Made by a program: the position numbers and the translations under genes
Part shown: positions 14,418 to 21,884 of the stretch, piece after piece
Position numbering within the stretch: the first letter of the stretch is position 1
Layout of the letters: the number at the start of each line of letters is the position of its first letter
NCBI GenBank assembly: GCA_947085325.1
Contig: CAMTVY010000004.1
Coordinates: 1 to 23,341, forward strand
Reading direction: 5' to 3'
DNA from: JAQBXX01 sp947085325
GTDB taxonomy: Bacteria > Pseudomonadota > Gammaproteobacteria > SURF-13
DNA length: 23,341 bases
The notes under the pieces: generated by a model
What the model was told of the DNA's origin: nothing
The model's input: the letters and a program-made list of their open reading frames with translations, nothing else
The model's database searches: none

Positions 14418-15857
14418 ATGAGCAGCATTATCGACACGGCGCAGCGCACCTTGCTTGCCCCCGGCGGCATGGATGAGCGCAGCATCAGCCGCGTGCTGGA
14501 CCAGCTCATGCAGCCCGGCGTGGACAGCGCCGAGCTCTATTTCCAGTTGAGCCGCTCCGAGTCCTGGGTGCTGGAAGACGGCATCGTCAAGGACGGCAGC
14601 CACAACATCGAGCAGGGCGTGGGTGCGCGCGCGGTGAGCGGCGAAAAAACCGGATTCGCCTATTCCGATGAAATCGTGTTGCCCGCGCTGACCCAGGCGG
14701 CGCATGCCGCCCGCGCCATTGCCCGGAGCGGGCAGCAGAAAAGCCTGCGGGCCTGGAGCAGTGCGCCCGGCCATGCGCTGTATCAGCCGCTCGACCCTGT
14801 GGTCACCTTGTCCGAAACCGAAAAAGTAAACCTGCTGGAGTCGCTGGATCAGGAGGCGCGGCGTCAGGATGCACGCGTAAAGCAGGTGATCGTGAGCCTT
14901 GCCGCCGAGCATGATGTGGTGCTGGTGGCGGACAGCGATGGCACGTTTGCCGCCGACGTGCGGCCACTGGTGCGGCTCAATGTGAGCGTGATCGTAGAGC
15001 AGGACGGCAGGCGCGAACAAGGCAGTGCGGGTGGCGGCGGGCGTGTCGGCTACCCGTATTTTCTCGAACAGGAGCGCGGTCTCGGCTACGCCCGCGAGGC
15101 AGTGCGGCAGGCGTTGGTGAATCTTGACGCCGTGGCCGCACCCGCAGGCACGATGCAGGTCGTGCTGGGGCCGGGCTGGCCGGGGATTTTACTGCACGAG
15201 GCCATCGGCCACGGTCTGGAAGGCGACTTCAACCGCAAGGGCAGCTCGGCCTTTGCCGGGCGCATCGGCGAGCGCGTCGCATCGGAGCAGTGCACGGTGG
15301 TGGACGACGGCACGCTCGCTGATCGGCGCGGCTCGCTCAACGTCGACGACGAAGGCACGCCGACCCAGTGCACGGTGCTGATCGAAAACGGCATCCTCAA
15401 GGGTTACCTCCAGGACAAACTCAATGCGCGCCTGATGGGCGTGGCGCCCACCGGTAACGGGCGGCGCGAGTCATACGCGCACCTGCCCATGCCGCGCATG
15501 ACAAATACCTACATGCGTGCGGGCAAATACGCGCCGGAAGAAATCATCGCCTCGGTGGAGAAAGGCCTGTACGCCGTCAACTTCGGCGGCGGGCAGGTGG
15601 ACATCACCTCCGGCAAATTCGTGTTTTCCGCCAGCGAGGCCTATCTGATCGAGAACGGAAAAATCACCCGGCCGGTGAAAGGTGCGACCTTGATCGGCAA
15701 CGGCCCGGATGTGCTGACGCGGGTCTCCATGGTCGGCAACGATCTGGGGCTGGATACCGGTGTCGGTACCTGCGGCAAGGAAGGTCAGAGCGTGCCGGTG
15801 GGCGTGGGCCAGCCGACGTTGCGTATCGACAGTTTGACCGTGGGTGGAACCGGATAG
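14418..15857 (+). CDS. tldD: Metalloprotease TldD
   Basis: TldD pairs with TldE (PmbA) to form a heterodimeric zinc protease. It degrades unfolded peptides, is needed for microcin B17 maturation and influences CcdA stability. The 479-aa product has the metal-binding HEAIGH motif (His260, Glu261, His265) in LHEAIGHGLEGDFNRKGSS, and the zinc-ligand Cys452 in GTCGKEGQ near the C-terminus, so TldD rather than the motif-less partner is certain. ATG 14418 has a weak GGTGAA upstream. The 118-base gap after moeB contains TATAAT (14318-14323) and TAAAAT hexamers without clear -35 boxes. The partner tldE/pmbA is not in the window. It converges with argF with only 15 bases between. Confidence 0.97.
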   Translation: MSSIIDTAQRTLLAPGGMDERSISRVLDQLMQPGVDSAELYFQLSRSESWVLEDGIVKDGSHNIEQGVGARAVSGEKTGFAYSDEIVLPALTQAAHAARAIARSGQQKSLRAWSSAPGHALYQPLDPVVTLSETEKVNLLESLDQEARRQDARVKQVIVSLAAEHDVVLVADSDGTFAADVRPLVRLNVSVIVEQDGRREQGSAGGGGRVGYPYFLEQERGLGYAREAVRQALVNLDAVAAPAGTMQVVLGPGWPGILLHEAIGHGLEGDFNRKGSSAFAGRIGERVASEQCTVVDDGTLADRRGSLNVDDEGTPTQCTVLIENGILKGYLQDKLNARLMGVAPTGNGRRESYAHLPMPRMTNTYMRAGKYAPEEIIASVEKGLYAVNFGGGQVDITSGKFVFSASEAYLIENGKITRPVKGATLIGNGPDVLTRVSMVGNDLGLDTGVGTCGKEGQSVPVGVGQPTLRIDSLTVGGTG

Positions 15858-15872
15858 GCTAAACGCGCCTGG

Positions 15873-16790
15873 CTATGACCCTGCTGCTCGGGCCAGCAGC
15901 ATCTCCAGCAGCGCCTTCTGCGCATGCAGGCGGTTTTCCGCTTCATCCCATACCACGCTCTGCGGGCCGTCGATGACCTCGGCGGCCACTTCCTCGCCGC
16001 GGTGCGCGGGCAGGCAGTGCATGAACAAGGCATCCGGTTTGGCGAGCGCCATAAGGCGCGCATTGACCTGATACTGCGCGAAGTCGCGCAGGCGTGTGGC
16101 TTGCTCCTGCTCCTGGCCCATACTGGCCCACACGTCGGTGACCACGAGATCGGCGCCGCGCACGGCGTCTTGCGGTTCGCGCATCAACGTGGCGTGGCCC
16201 GCAGCGTCCTGGAGCAGCGCGCTGTCCGGATCGTAGCCGGGCGGGGTGGCGATGCGCAGCGAAAACCCGAACAGTTGCGCGGCCTTGATGTAGGAATTGC
16301 ACATATTGTTGCCGTCGCCCACCCACGCCACGGTTTTGCCTTTGACGGCGCCCCTGTGTTCGATCCAGGTTTGCAGGTCGGCGAGCAACTGGCACGGATG
16401 ATACTGGTCGGTGAGCGCGTTGATCACCGGCACGGTGGAGTGCGCGGCAAAGCGTTCCAATTTCTCGTGTTCGAAGGTGCGCACCACAATCACGTCCGCC
16501 ATGCGTGACAGCACGCGCGCGGTATCTTCCACCGGCTCGCCGCGTCCAAGCTGGGTGTCGCGCGGCGAGAGGAAGATGGCGCCGCCGCCGCACTGGATCA
16601 TCGCGCTCTCGAAGGAGACGCGGGTGCGGGTGGAGGATTTCTCGAACAGCATGGCGAGCACTTTGTTTTTCAGTGGCTCATGGCGCAGGCCTTCGCGCAG
16701 CATGGCCTTGAGCTCAATTGACCGCACCAGCAGCCGCGCCAGTTCGTCTGGCGTGAAATCGTTCAGAGTGAGGAAGTGGCGTGGCGTCAT
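15873..16790 (-). CDS. argF: Ornithine carbamoyltransferase
   Basis: ArgF joins carbamoyl phosphate and ornithine to citrulline in arginine biosynthesis. The 305-aa protein has the carbamoyl-phosphate loop STRTR (53-57), HPCQ (131-134), the ornithine-binding DVWASMGQE region (219-227) and HCLP (258-261). ATG 16788-16790 gives the conserved start (MTPRHFLTLNDF) and lies four bases after the argD stop, so the two are surely cotranscribed and coupled; the Shine-Dalgarno match is weak, in keeping with coupling. An upstream extension to 16865 lies inside argD and is rejected. The 3' end nearly touches tldD, and no intrinsic terminator fits between. Confidence 0.97.
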   Translation of the reverse strand: MTPRHFLTLNDFTPDELARLLVRSIELKAMLREGLRHEPLKNKVLAMLFEKSSTRTRVSFESAMIQCGGGAIFLSPRDTQLGRGEPVEDTARVLSRMADVIVVRTFEHEKLERFAAHSTVPVINALTDQYHPCQLLADLQTWIEHRGAVKGKTVAWVGDGNNMCNSYIKAAQLFGFSLRIATPPGYDPDSALLQDAAGHATLMREPQDAVRGADLVVTDVWASMGQEQEQATRLRDFAQYQVNARLMALAKPDALFMHCLPAHRGEEVAAEVIDGPQSVVWDEAENRLHAQKALLEMLLARAAGS

Positions 16791-16794
16791 GGCG

Positions 16795-17973
16795 TCAGGC
16801 GGCCTGGGCAAAGGCATTGACCAGCGCGCCCACGCGCTGGACGATCTGGTCGGCCTCGTCGTCACTGAGGATGAGCGGCGGCAGCAAACGGATCACGCGT
16901 TCGGCGGTGACGTTGAGCAGCAGGCCTTGGGCGAGCGCCTGCTTCACTAAATCCGCACACGGCAAGTCGAGCTCAATGCCAAGCATGAGACCGTGGCTGC
17001 GTATGTCCGCGATATGCGGATTGCCTGCGAGCAGATGCGCGAGCGCATGGTGCATGCGTGTGCCGAGCGCGGCCGCGCGCGCAGCCAGATTTTCATCTTC
17101 CATGATTTTGATGACGGCGAGCGCGGCGGCGCACACCAGCGGGTTGCCGCCGAAGGTAGTGGCATGGCTGCCGGGCTGGAACAGATCAGCCGAAGCGCCA
17201 CGCGCCAGGCAGGCGCCGATGGGCACGCCATTGCCGAGCGCCTTGGCCAGTGTCATCACGTCCGGCACTACGCCGCTGTGCTGAAACGCAAACCATTTTC
17301 CGGTGCGGCACATCCCGGTCTGCACCTCGTCCAGCATCATGAGCCAGCCGTGTTCGTCGCAGAGTGTGCGCAGGCCGGCGAGGTAATCGTCGTTCGGGAT
17401 GTTGATGCCGCCTTCGCCCTGCACCGGTTCCACCAGCACTGCGACGATGTTCGGATTTTTGCCGGCGACAGCGGCGATGGCCGCGAGGTCGTTGAACGGC
17501 ACGCGTACAAAACCCTGCACCTGTGGCTCGAAGCCCTGTTTGATTTTTGCGTTGCCGGTGGCGGCCAGCGTAGCCAGCGTGCGTCCGTGAAAGCTGCCGT
17601 CGGTTACGATGATGGCGGGCAGGTCGATATTCCTGCGGTGGCCGTGCAGGCGCGCGAGTTTTATGGCAGCCTCGTTCGCCTCCGCGCCCGAGTTGCAGAA
17701 AAACGCCTTGTCCATGCCGGACACGCGCGCCAGCGCCGCACCCAACGCCTCCTGTTGTGCGATGCGGAACACATTGGTGACATGCAGCAGCTTGCCCGCC
17801 TGCTCACACAGCGCCTGCGTGACCGCCGGATGCGCGTGCCCCAGGTTGCACACCGCCAGCCCGGAAAAGGCGTCGAGATATTTGCGCCCATCGCTGTCCC
17901 ACAGCCACGCGCCCGCACCACGCTCGAACGTGACCGGCAGACGGTTGTGCGTATTCATCAGGCTATGATTCAT
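16795..17973 (-). CDS. argD: Acetylornithine aminotransferase
   Basis: ArgD is a PLP-dependent aminotransferase making N-acetylornithine from N-acetylglutamate semialdehyde; many also serve as succinyldiaminopimelate aminotransferase in lysine synthesis. The 392-aa product is a class III enzyme. It has FFCNSGAEANEAAIKLAR at 91-108, the cofactor-contacting DEVQTG at 215-220, and the Schiff-base Lys244 in TLAKALGNG. ATG 17971-17973 is preceded by AAGGA at spacing 8; a second Met five residues in is possible. That AAGGA (17982-17986) lies inside a palindromic repeat sharing 41 of 43 bases with the copy before ychF, where the same site reads AAGAA. argF follows directly. Confidence 0.96.
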   Translation of the reverse strand: MNHSLMNTHNRLPVTFERGAGAWLWDSDGRKYLDAFSGLAVCNLGHAHPAVTQALCEQAGKLLHVTNVFRIAQQEALGAALARVSGMDKAFFCNSGAEANEAAIKLARLHGHRRNIDLPAIIVTDGSFHGRTLATLAATGNAKIKQGFEPQVQGFVRVPFNDLAAIAAVAGKNPNIVAVLVEPVQGEGGINIPNDDYLAGLRTLCDEHGWLMMLDEVQTGMCRTGKWFAFQHSGVVPDVMTLAKALGNGVPIGACLARGASADLFQPGSHATTFGGNPLVCAAALAVIKIMEDENLAARAAALGTRMHHALAHLLAGNPHIADIRSHGLMLGIELDLPCADLVKQALAQGLLLNVTAERVIRLLPPLILSDDEADQIVQRVGALVNAFAQAA

Positions 17974-17976
17974 ACT

Positions 17977-18073
17977 TAATATCCTTAAACGCCAAGGCGC
18001 CAAGACGCAAAGAAAAACTGGCTGTCTGTGGCTTCATGCCTTTGCGTTCTCTGCGTCTTGGCGTCTTTGCGTT
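17977..18073. repeat. Dispersed palindromic repeat, copy C (argD leader)
   Basis: The left part (17987-18012) reads AAACGCCAAGGCGCCAAGAC followed by GCAAAG; the right part (about 18040-18073) is an imperfect complement with TTTGCGTT, CTGCGTCTTGGCG and TCTTTGCG units. The block 17977-18019 matches 3637-3679 in inverted orientation with two mismatches, so the copies are homologous, not merely similar in composition. The conserved block runs to within four bases of the argD start codon and includes its ribosome-binding site. Confidence 0.75.
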
Positions 18074-18097
18074 GTATAATTTTTACAGGTTAAAGCC

Positions 18098-18135
18098 AAA
18101 AAACAAAAAGGCAGCCCCACCTTCATGGGGCCGCC
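18098..18135 (-). terminator. Intrinsic terminator of the Urate_ox_N gene unit
   Basis: On the minus strand GGCGGCCCCA, loop TGAAGG, TGGGGCTGCC (stem 18126-18135 with 18110-18119, one G-U pair) is followed directly by TTTTTGTTTTTT. This is a textbook Rho-independent terminator about 60 bases beyond the stop at 18198, and it separates that unit from argD on the same strand. Confidence 0.9.
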
Positions 18136-18197
18136 GTGACAAAGAATATTCTAGCGCCTATGCGGCGGAAGGGAAAGCCGTTTCGACGGCTACGGTA

Positions 18198-18701
18198 TCA
18201 GCCGAACAAGGCCACTCCGTGTGCGGAGGCGCCCATGAACAGCAGCATGGGAATCGACAGCGCGGTGTTGACGCGCGAAGTGAGGAACGCCACGCGCCGC
18301 GCCGTGGCCTTTTCCGCATCGGTCGCGGGTTTCAGGCCCAGCACCTTTTTCTGGTTGGGCCAGATGACACCCCATACGAACAGCAGCATGATGGTGCCGA
18401 GCCACGCGCCGATGCCGATGACCGCGTCGCTGCCCTGCAAGGTAAAGGCAGGCATAAAGCGCGGGCCGAGCAAGGCCGCGCCTGCGATCCAGGTGGCCAG
18501 TGCCGCCCAGCGGAACCACAGCAGCGCGCGCGGAACTACATATTTGGTAATGCCCGCAGCGCCCGGCCCGCCCTGGTCAGCGTTGGCAGTCGCAACGGCG
18601 GCGGCCTGCACGAAGTTGAAATAGTACAGCAGGCCGATCCAGGTAATGCCCGCCAGGAAATGTATCCAACGTGCGATGAGCGGTACCCATTCGTTTTCCA
18701 T
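18198..18701 (-). CDS. Four-helix membrane protein of the urate oxidase N-terminal (Urate_ox_N) family
   Basis: The 167-aa protein is almost wholly membrane-embedded. Helices are at about 7-30 (LIARWIHFLAGITWIGLLYYFNFV), 57-80, 85-108 and 142-162. ARWIHFLAGITWIGLLYYFNF, then PRALLWFRWAA, WLGTIMLLFVWGVIWPNQKK and SRVNTALSIPMLLFM are the signature segments of the membrane domain at the N-terminus of PuuD-type urate hydroxylases. The cytochrome-c domain that PuuD carries after it is absent, so urate oxidation is not supported; conserved His and Trp residues hint at a heme or redox role, which is inference. ATG 18699-18701 has AGAGGA upstream. It is preceded by a 30-residue membrane peptide gene and ends at a strong terminator. 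Confidence 0.8.
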   Translation of the reverse strand: MENEWVPLIARWIHFLAGITWIGLLYYFNFVQAAAVATANADQGGPGAAGITKYVVPRALLWFRWAALATWIAGAALLGPRFMPAFTLQGSDAVIGIGAWLGTIMLLFVWGVIWPNQKKVLGLKPATDAEKATARRVAFLTSRVNTALSIPMLLFMGASAHGVALFG

Positions 18702-18739
18702 AATTTCATTCCTCTTGTTGGTAGGCGCTACAGTGAATG

Positions 18740-18832
18740 TTATATGAGGGCCTTGGCGACGGCTACCAGCACAAGTGTCAGTACCAAGCCTGTTATAATC
18801 GTACCGAGAATCGAGTCGAGTGGATTTTTCAT
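18740..18832 (-). CDS. Small single-helix membrane peptide (30 aa)
   Basis: The frame encodes MKNPLDSILG followed by a hydrophobic stretch (residues about 8-29, rich in I, L, V, T) and ends KALI before TAA. GGGAAG sits at proper distance before ATG 18830-18832. It lies 38 bases upstream of the Urate_ox_N gene on the same strand, so cotranscription is likely. The peptide resembles in build the small subunits that stabilise membrane complexes such as cytochrome oxidases, but I do not recognise a named family. The frame extends upstream to an ATG at 18925, but those residues are poor protein-like sequence. Confidence 0.55.
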   Translation of the reverse strand: MKNPLDSILGTIITGLVLTLVLVAVAKALI

Positions 18833-18942
18833 GCGTTCTTCCCATCCTCTTAGTGTGTGTTGGAGTGAAGGTGCGGCTCGACAACAGCCGTGCTCAAGAG
18901 TAATGCAGGCCTTCTCCCAATGCAACCATGTAGGCTCTGACT

Positions 18943-20715
18943 GTGTGCGGCATTAGCGGCGAGTTGCGTTTTGACGGCGCGCCGCCCATGCAGGCGACGC
19001 TCGCACGCATGACGCAGCGGCTGGCTCGGCGTGGCCCTGACGATGACGGATTTTATTTCGATGGCCCGCTGGGCTTCGGCCACCGGCGACTTGCCATTAT
19101 TGATCTCTCCGCGCGCTCGCACCAGCCCATGGTGGACAAGGCGCTGAATCTCGCTATCGTATTCAACGGCACGATATATAACTACAAACAACTGCGCGCG
19201 GAATTGCAGGCGCAGGGCCACACGTTTTTTTCCGAGGGCGACACCGAGGTAATTCTCAAAGCCTACGCGGTGTGGGGCGAGCGTTGCGTGGAGCGCCTGC
19301 ACGGCATGTTCGCCTTTGCCGTGTGGGACAGTAAAAAACAAACGCTGTTTCTGGCGCGCGACCGTCTGGGTATCAAGCCGCTGTATTATGCGCCGCATAA
19401 AAATCATTTCCGCTTTGCCTCCACGCTACAGGCGCTGCTTGCGGCGGGCGAGGTGGATACGCGCATCGACCCCGTCGCGCTGCATCACCAGCTTACCTTG
19501 CACGCGGTGGTGCCCGCGCCGCACACGATACTGCAAGGCATACGCAAACTCGCGCCCGCCACCATGCTGACGCTGGATACGCGCGGCGGCATCACCACGC
19601 GCCGCTATTGGCAACTCAACGCGCAACGTCCGGCGCAGGAAAAATCCGAACATGAATGGATAGAGGCGGTGCACCAAAGTCTGCGCGCGGCGGTGGAGAA
19701 GCGGCGCATGGTGGCCGATGTGCCGGTCGGCGTGCTGCTTTCCGGCGGTCTCGATTCCAGTTTGATCGTCGCACTACTGGCGGAGGCCGGGCAAAAAAAT
19801 CTGCTCACCTTTTCCATCGGTTTTGAAGATGTGGCCGGGGAAAAGGGCAGCGAATTTGAATACTCCGATCCGGTCGCCGCGCGTTACGCGACCCAGCATC
19901 AGCGTTTTCTCATTCCCAACCGCGACGTGCTCACGCGCCTGCCGGAGTGCGTGCGTAACATGAGCGAGCCGATGGTGGCGCAGGATACCGTCGCGTTTTA
20001 TCTGCTCGCCGAGCAGGTGTCGAAACACGTCAAGGTGGTGCAGAGCGGGCAGGGCGCGGACGAGGTGTTCGGCGGTTATTTCTGGTATCCGCTCATGCAG
20101 CAGGAATCGGGGAGCGATCTGGAGCGCTTTCGCAAACACTATTTTGATCGCAGCCATGACGAATTTCTGGAAACCGTGCAGCCTGATTATCACGCTGCGG
20201 ATCACACGTCACGGCTGATCGAAACGTTGCTGGCGGAGCCGGGGGCGGATACCTTCATGGATCGCGTGCTGCGCATGGATGTGACGACATTGATTGTCGA
20301 TGATCCGGTGAAGCGCGTGGACAACATGACCATGGCCTGGGGGCTGGAGGCGCGGGTGCCGTTTCTCGATCACGAATTGGTGGAGCTGGCGGCGGGCATG
20401 CCGCCGGAACTGAAACTGAAAAGCGGCGGCAAACATCCCTTGAAGATTATCGCGCGCGGCCTGTTGCCCGACGCCGTGATTGACCGCCCCAAGGGCTACT
20501 TTCCCATGCCCGCGCTGAAATACGTGCGCGGTGAGTTTCTGGGTTTCATGCGCGAGGTGCTGAACTCCGAGGCCTGCCGCCGGCGCGGTCTGTTCCAGCG
20601 CGCATACGTGGAAAAACTGCTCGTCGCACCAGAGCGCTACATGACGCCCCTGCAAGGCAGCAAGCTGTGGCACCTGGCGCTGCTGGAATATTGGTTGCAG
20701 TTGAACGTGGATTGA
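18943..20715 (+). CDS. asnO: N-acetylglutaminylglutamine amidotransferase (asparagine synthetase-like)
   Basis: The enzyme amidates a glutamine dipeptide to give N-acetylglutaminylglutamine amide, a compatible solute made under osmotic stress. The 590-aa protein is a class II amidotransferase: Cys2 directly after the initiator is the glutaminase nucleophile, ARRGPDDDG and FNGTIYNY follow, and the synthetase P-loop SGGLDSS is at about 267-273. GELRFDGAPP at the start, LHAVVPAPHTILQGIRKLAP and VVQSGQGADEVFGGYFWYP are, from memory of the family, typical of the NAGGN enzyme rather than AsnB. The start is GTG 18943; an ATG just upstream runs into TAG. Ribosome-binding site is weak. Its usual partner, the dipeptide synthetase (ngs), is not adjacent on either side. 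Generic asparagine synthetase remains the alternative. Confidence 0.82.
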   Translation: MCGISGELRFDGAPPMQATLARMTQRLARRGPDDDGFYFDGPLGFGHRRLAIIDLSARSHQPMVDKALNLAIVFNGTIYNYKQLRAELQAQGHTFFSEGDTEVILKAYAVWGERCVERLHGMFAFAVWDSKKQTLFLARDRLGIKPLYYAPHKNHFRFASTLQALLAAGEVDTRIDPVALHHQLTLHAVVPAPHTILQGIRKLAPATMLTLDTRGGITTRRYWQLNAQRPAQEKSEHEWIEAVHQSLRAAVEKRRMVADVPVGVLLSGGLDSSLIVALLAEAGQKNLLTFSIGFEDVAGEKGSEFEYSDPVAARYATQHQRFLIPNRDVLTRLPECVRNMSEPMVAQDTVAFYLLAEQVSKHVKVVQSGQGADEVFGGYFWYPLMQQESGSDLERFRKHYFDRSHDEFLETVQPDYHAADHTSRLIETLLAEPGADTFMDRVLRMDVTTLIVDDPVKRVDNMTMAWGLEARVPFLDHELVELAAGMPPELKLKSGGKHPLKIIARGLLPDAVIDRPKGYFPMPALKYVRGEFLGFMREVLNSEACRRRGLFQRAYVEKLLVAPERYMTPLQGSKLWHLALLEYWLQLNVD

Positions 20716-20832
20716 GTCAACGTTTCTCCCCTTGCAAACCGGGAGGAGTCCATAATATACGCTTGCTGCACCGCAAATTTTGCGAGCGCGTGATATGCGA
20801 AATTGTAACTGTGATTGGGTGAAACGACTTCC

Positions 20833-21099
20833 TTATAAACCCCGCCCCACACCAGCGACGCGCAACGCCGCCTCATCGGGTTCGCGGCCCGCGCAGCAGT
20901 CGGCGAGCCGACCGTCGATGACCACGGCGGGCACCGAACGTATGCCTAACGACTGGGCGCGTTTTGCGATGTGCTTGTCATGCATATCCAGCACGCTGAC
21001 CTCGCAGGAAGGGCAGGCGATGCGGTTGACCAGTTCAACGGTCTCCGCGCAGGTGGGGCAGCCTGCGCTAAAGATTTCAATATGACGTTTGGCGTTCAT
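20833..21099 (-). CDS. Small thioredoxin/glutaredoxin-like protein with multiple Cys pairs
   Basis: The 88-aa cytoplasmic protein has a thioredoxin-like fold pattern: strand HIEIFSAG, then CPTC (14-17), a helix, a second pair CPSC (29-32), and SVPAVVIDG with the expected cis-Pro57. It ends with ADCCAGREPDEAAL, adding vicinal Cys68-Cys69. Six cysteines in 88 residues suggest metal or thiol handling rather than general reduction. ATG 21097-21099 overlaps the stop of the upstream gene as ATGA, with GGAGATGGGATT before it, so translation is coupled. As the last gene of a MerR-type operon it is probably a cytosolic metal acceptor or reductant for the upstream membrane protein; that role is inferred. 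Confidence 0.8.
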   Translation of the reverse strand: MNAKRHIEIFSAGCPTCAETVELVNRIACPSCEVSVLDMHDKHIAKRAQSLGIRSVPAVVIDGRLADCCAGREPDEAALRVAGVGRGL

Positions 21100-21884
21100 A
21101 ATCCCATCTCCTCTTGTGTGGATTTACCCCCGGCGAATGAAGCAGCCCGCCCTGCGGGGGTACAGGCAGGACAGGCTGGGTGGACAGTCGGCTGGCGAGC
21201 GCTTTTGGGCCAGGAATTCCAGAGCGCTGCTCCGATTAATAATGCAATACCTGTATACAGTGCGAGCGCGGAATCGAAGTGGAATTTGCCGATCATCATT
21301 ATCAATGCCGCCACGACGCCCAGCAGCAGAGGACTGTAGCCGCGCCGGCCGCGCGCACGGTAGGCGAGCATGGCGAGACTCACCAGCAGAAAGACGGCAG
21401 TGAGCGGCAACAGATACGGCGTAAAGTTGATAAAGCCCAGCCCCAGTGCGCTGAGCAGGCCCGCATAGGCCGGCCAGCACGCCGCACAGGTGAGCTTGGG
21501 GAGCAGCGCGAGGCCGACGGCGGGCAGCGCGAGCCAGGCCGTTCTCCAAGCGGGCGTCTTCGCTGTCTCGCTCGGGCTATCGACTTGGCTAAGTGCAGCG
21601 GTGATCGCCGCCAAGGCAGGGACGCCGCTAAGCCGCCCATCGGCGTCTACGTAAAGACGGCAATTGTCCGCGCCGGGCGGGCTGGACTCCGCTATGTCGC
21701 GGCCATTGATCAACAGCGTGGGCGAGCCAAGATTGCGTGCGTAGGCTGGGCTGTCAGGGGCATGCCGCTCCCATTCCCGCCATTGTGGCGTCAGTTGCGC
21801 TTGCGCGAAGGCGCGCAGCAGTTGCGCGCGGGCCGCCGCGACGTTCGGGCAATCGGCGTCATAAATCAATTCAACGTGTGCCAT
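21096..21884 (-). CDS. Fusion of thioredoxin-like domain and MerC-like metal transporter domain
   Basis: The 262-aa protein has two parts. Residues 1-100 form a thioredoxin-like soluble domain (VELIYDADCPN with Cys12; GSPTLLINGRDI; Cys75). Residues 115-225 are membrane helices whose first carries LTCAACWPAYAGLLSALGLGF (Cys133, Cys136), matching the CxxC-Pro-GLGF segment of the mercuric transporter MerC; further helices span about 156-176, 184-199 and 205-224. A cytosolic tail has CPAC (238-241), again as in MerC. ATG 21882-21884, with GGAGGG eleven bases upstream, overlaps the end of the MerR-type gene by 14 bases. A role in moving a thiophilic metal such as Hg(II) is inferred from the Cys layout and regulator; substrate is not proven. 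Confidence 0.75.
   Translation of the reverse strand: MAHVELIYDADCPNVAAARAQLLRAFAQAQLTPQWREWERHAPDSPAYARNLGSPTLLINGRDIAESSPPGADNCRLYVDADGRLSGVPALAAITAALSQVDSPSETAKTPAWRTAWLALPAVGLALLPKLTCAACWPAYAGLLSALGLGFINFTPYLLPLTAVFLLVSLAMLAYRARGRRGYSPLLLGVVAALIMMIGKFHFDSALALYTGIALLIGAALWNSWPKSARQPTVHPACPACTPAGRAASFAGGKSTQEEMGL

Noticed and set aside
16791..16865. Extended argF start inside argD
   Set aside because: It overlaps the argD coding end in another frame and adds residues absent from ornithine carbamoyltransferases.
3582..18073. CRISPR array from the repeated CGCAAAGACGCC units
   Set aside because: Copies are single, kilobases apart and palindromic, with no regular spacers and no cas genes.
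18198..18701. Urate hydroxylase PuuD
   Set aside because: Only the membrane domain is present; the cytochrome-c domain is absent and no purine-degradation genes are nearby.
18943..20715. Plain asparagine synthetase B
   Set aside because: Length, the GELRFDG start and the LHAVVPAPHTIL and SGQGADEVFGGYFWYP segments fit the NAGGN amidotransferase better; kept as an alternative.
20772..20784. CGCAAATTTTGCG palindrome between asnO and the thioredoxin-like gene
   Set aside because: Short, AT-centred, with no T-tract or neighbouring promoter; such sites arise by chance.
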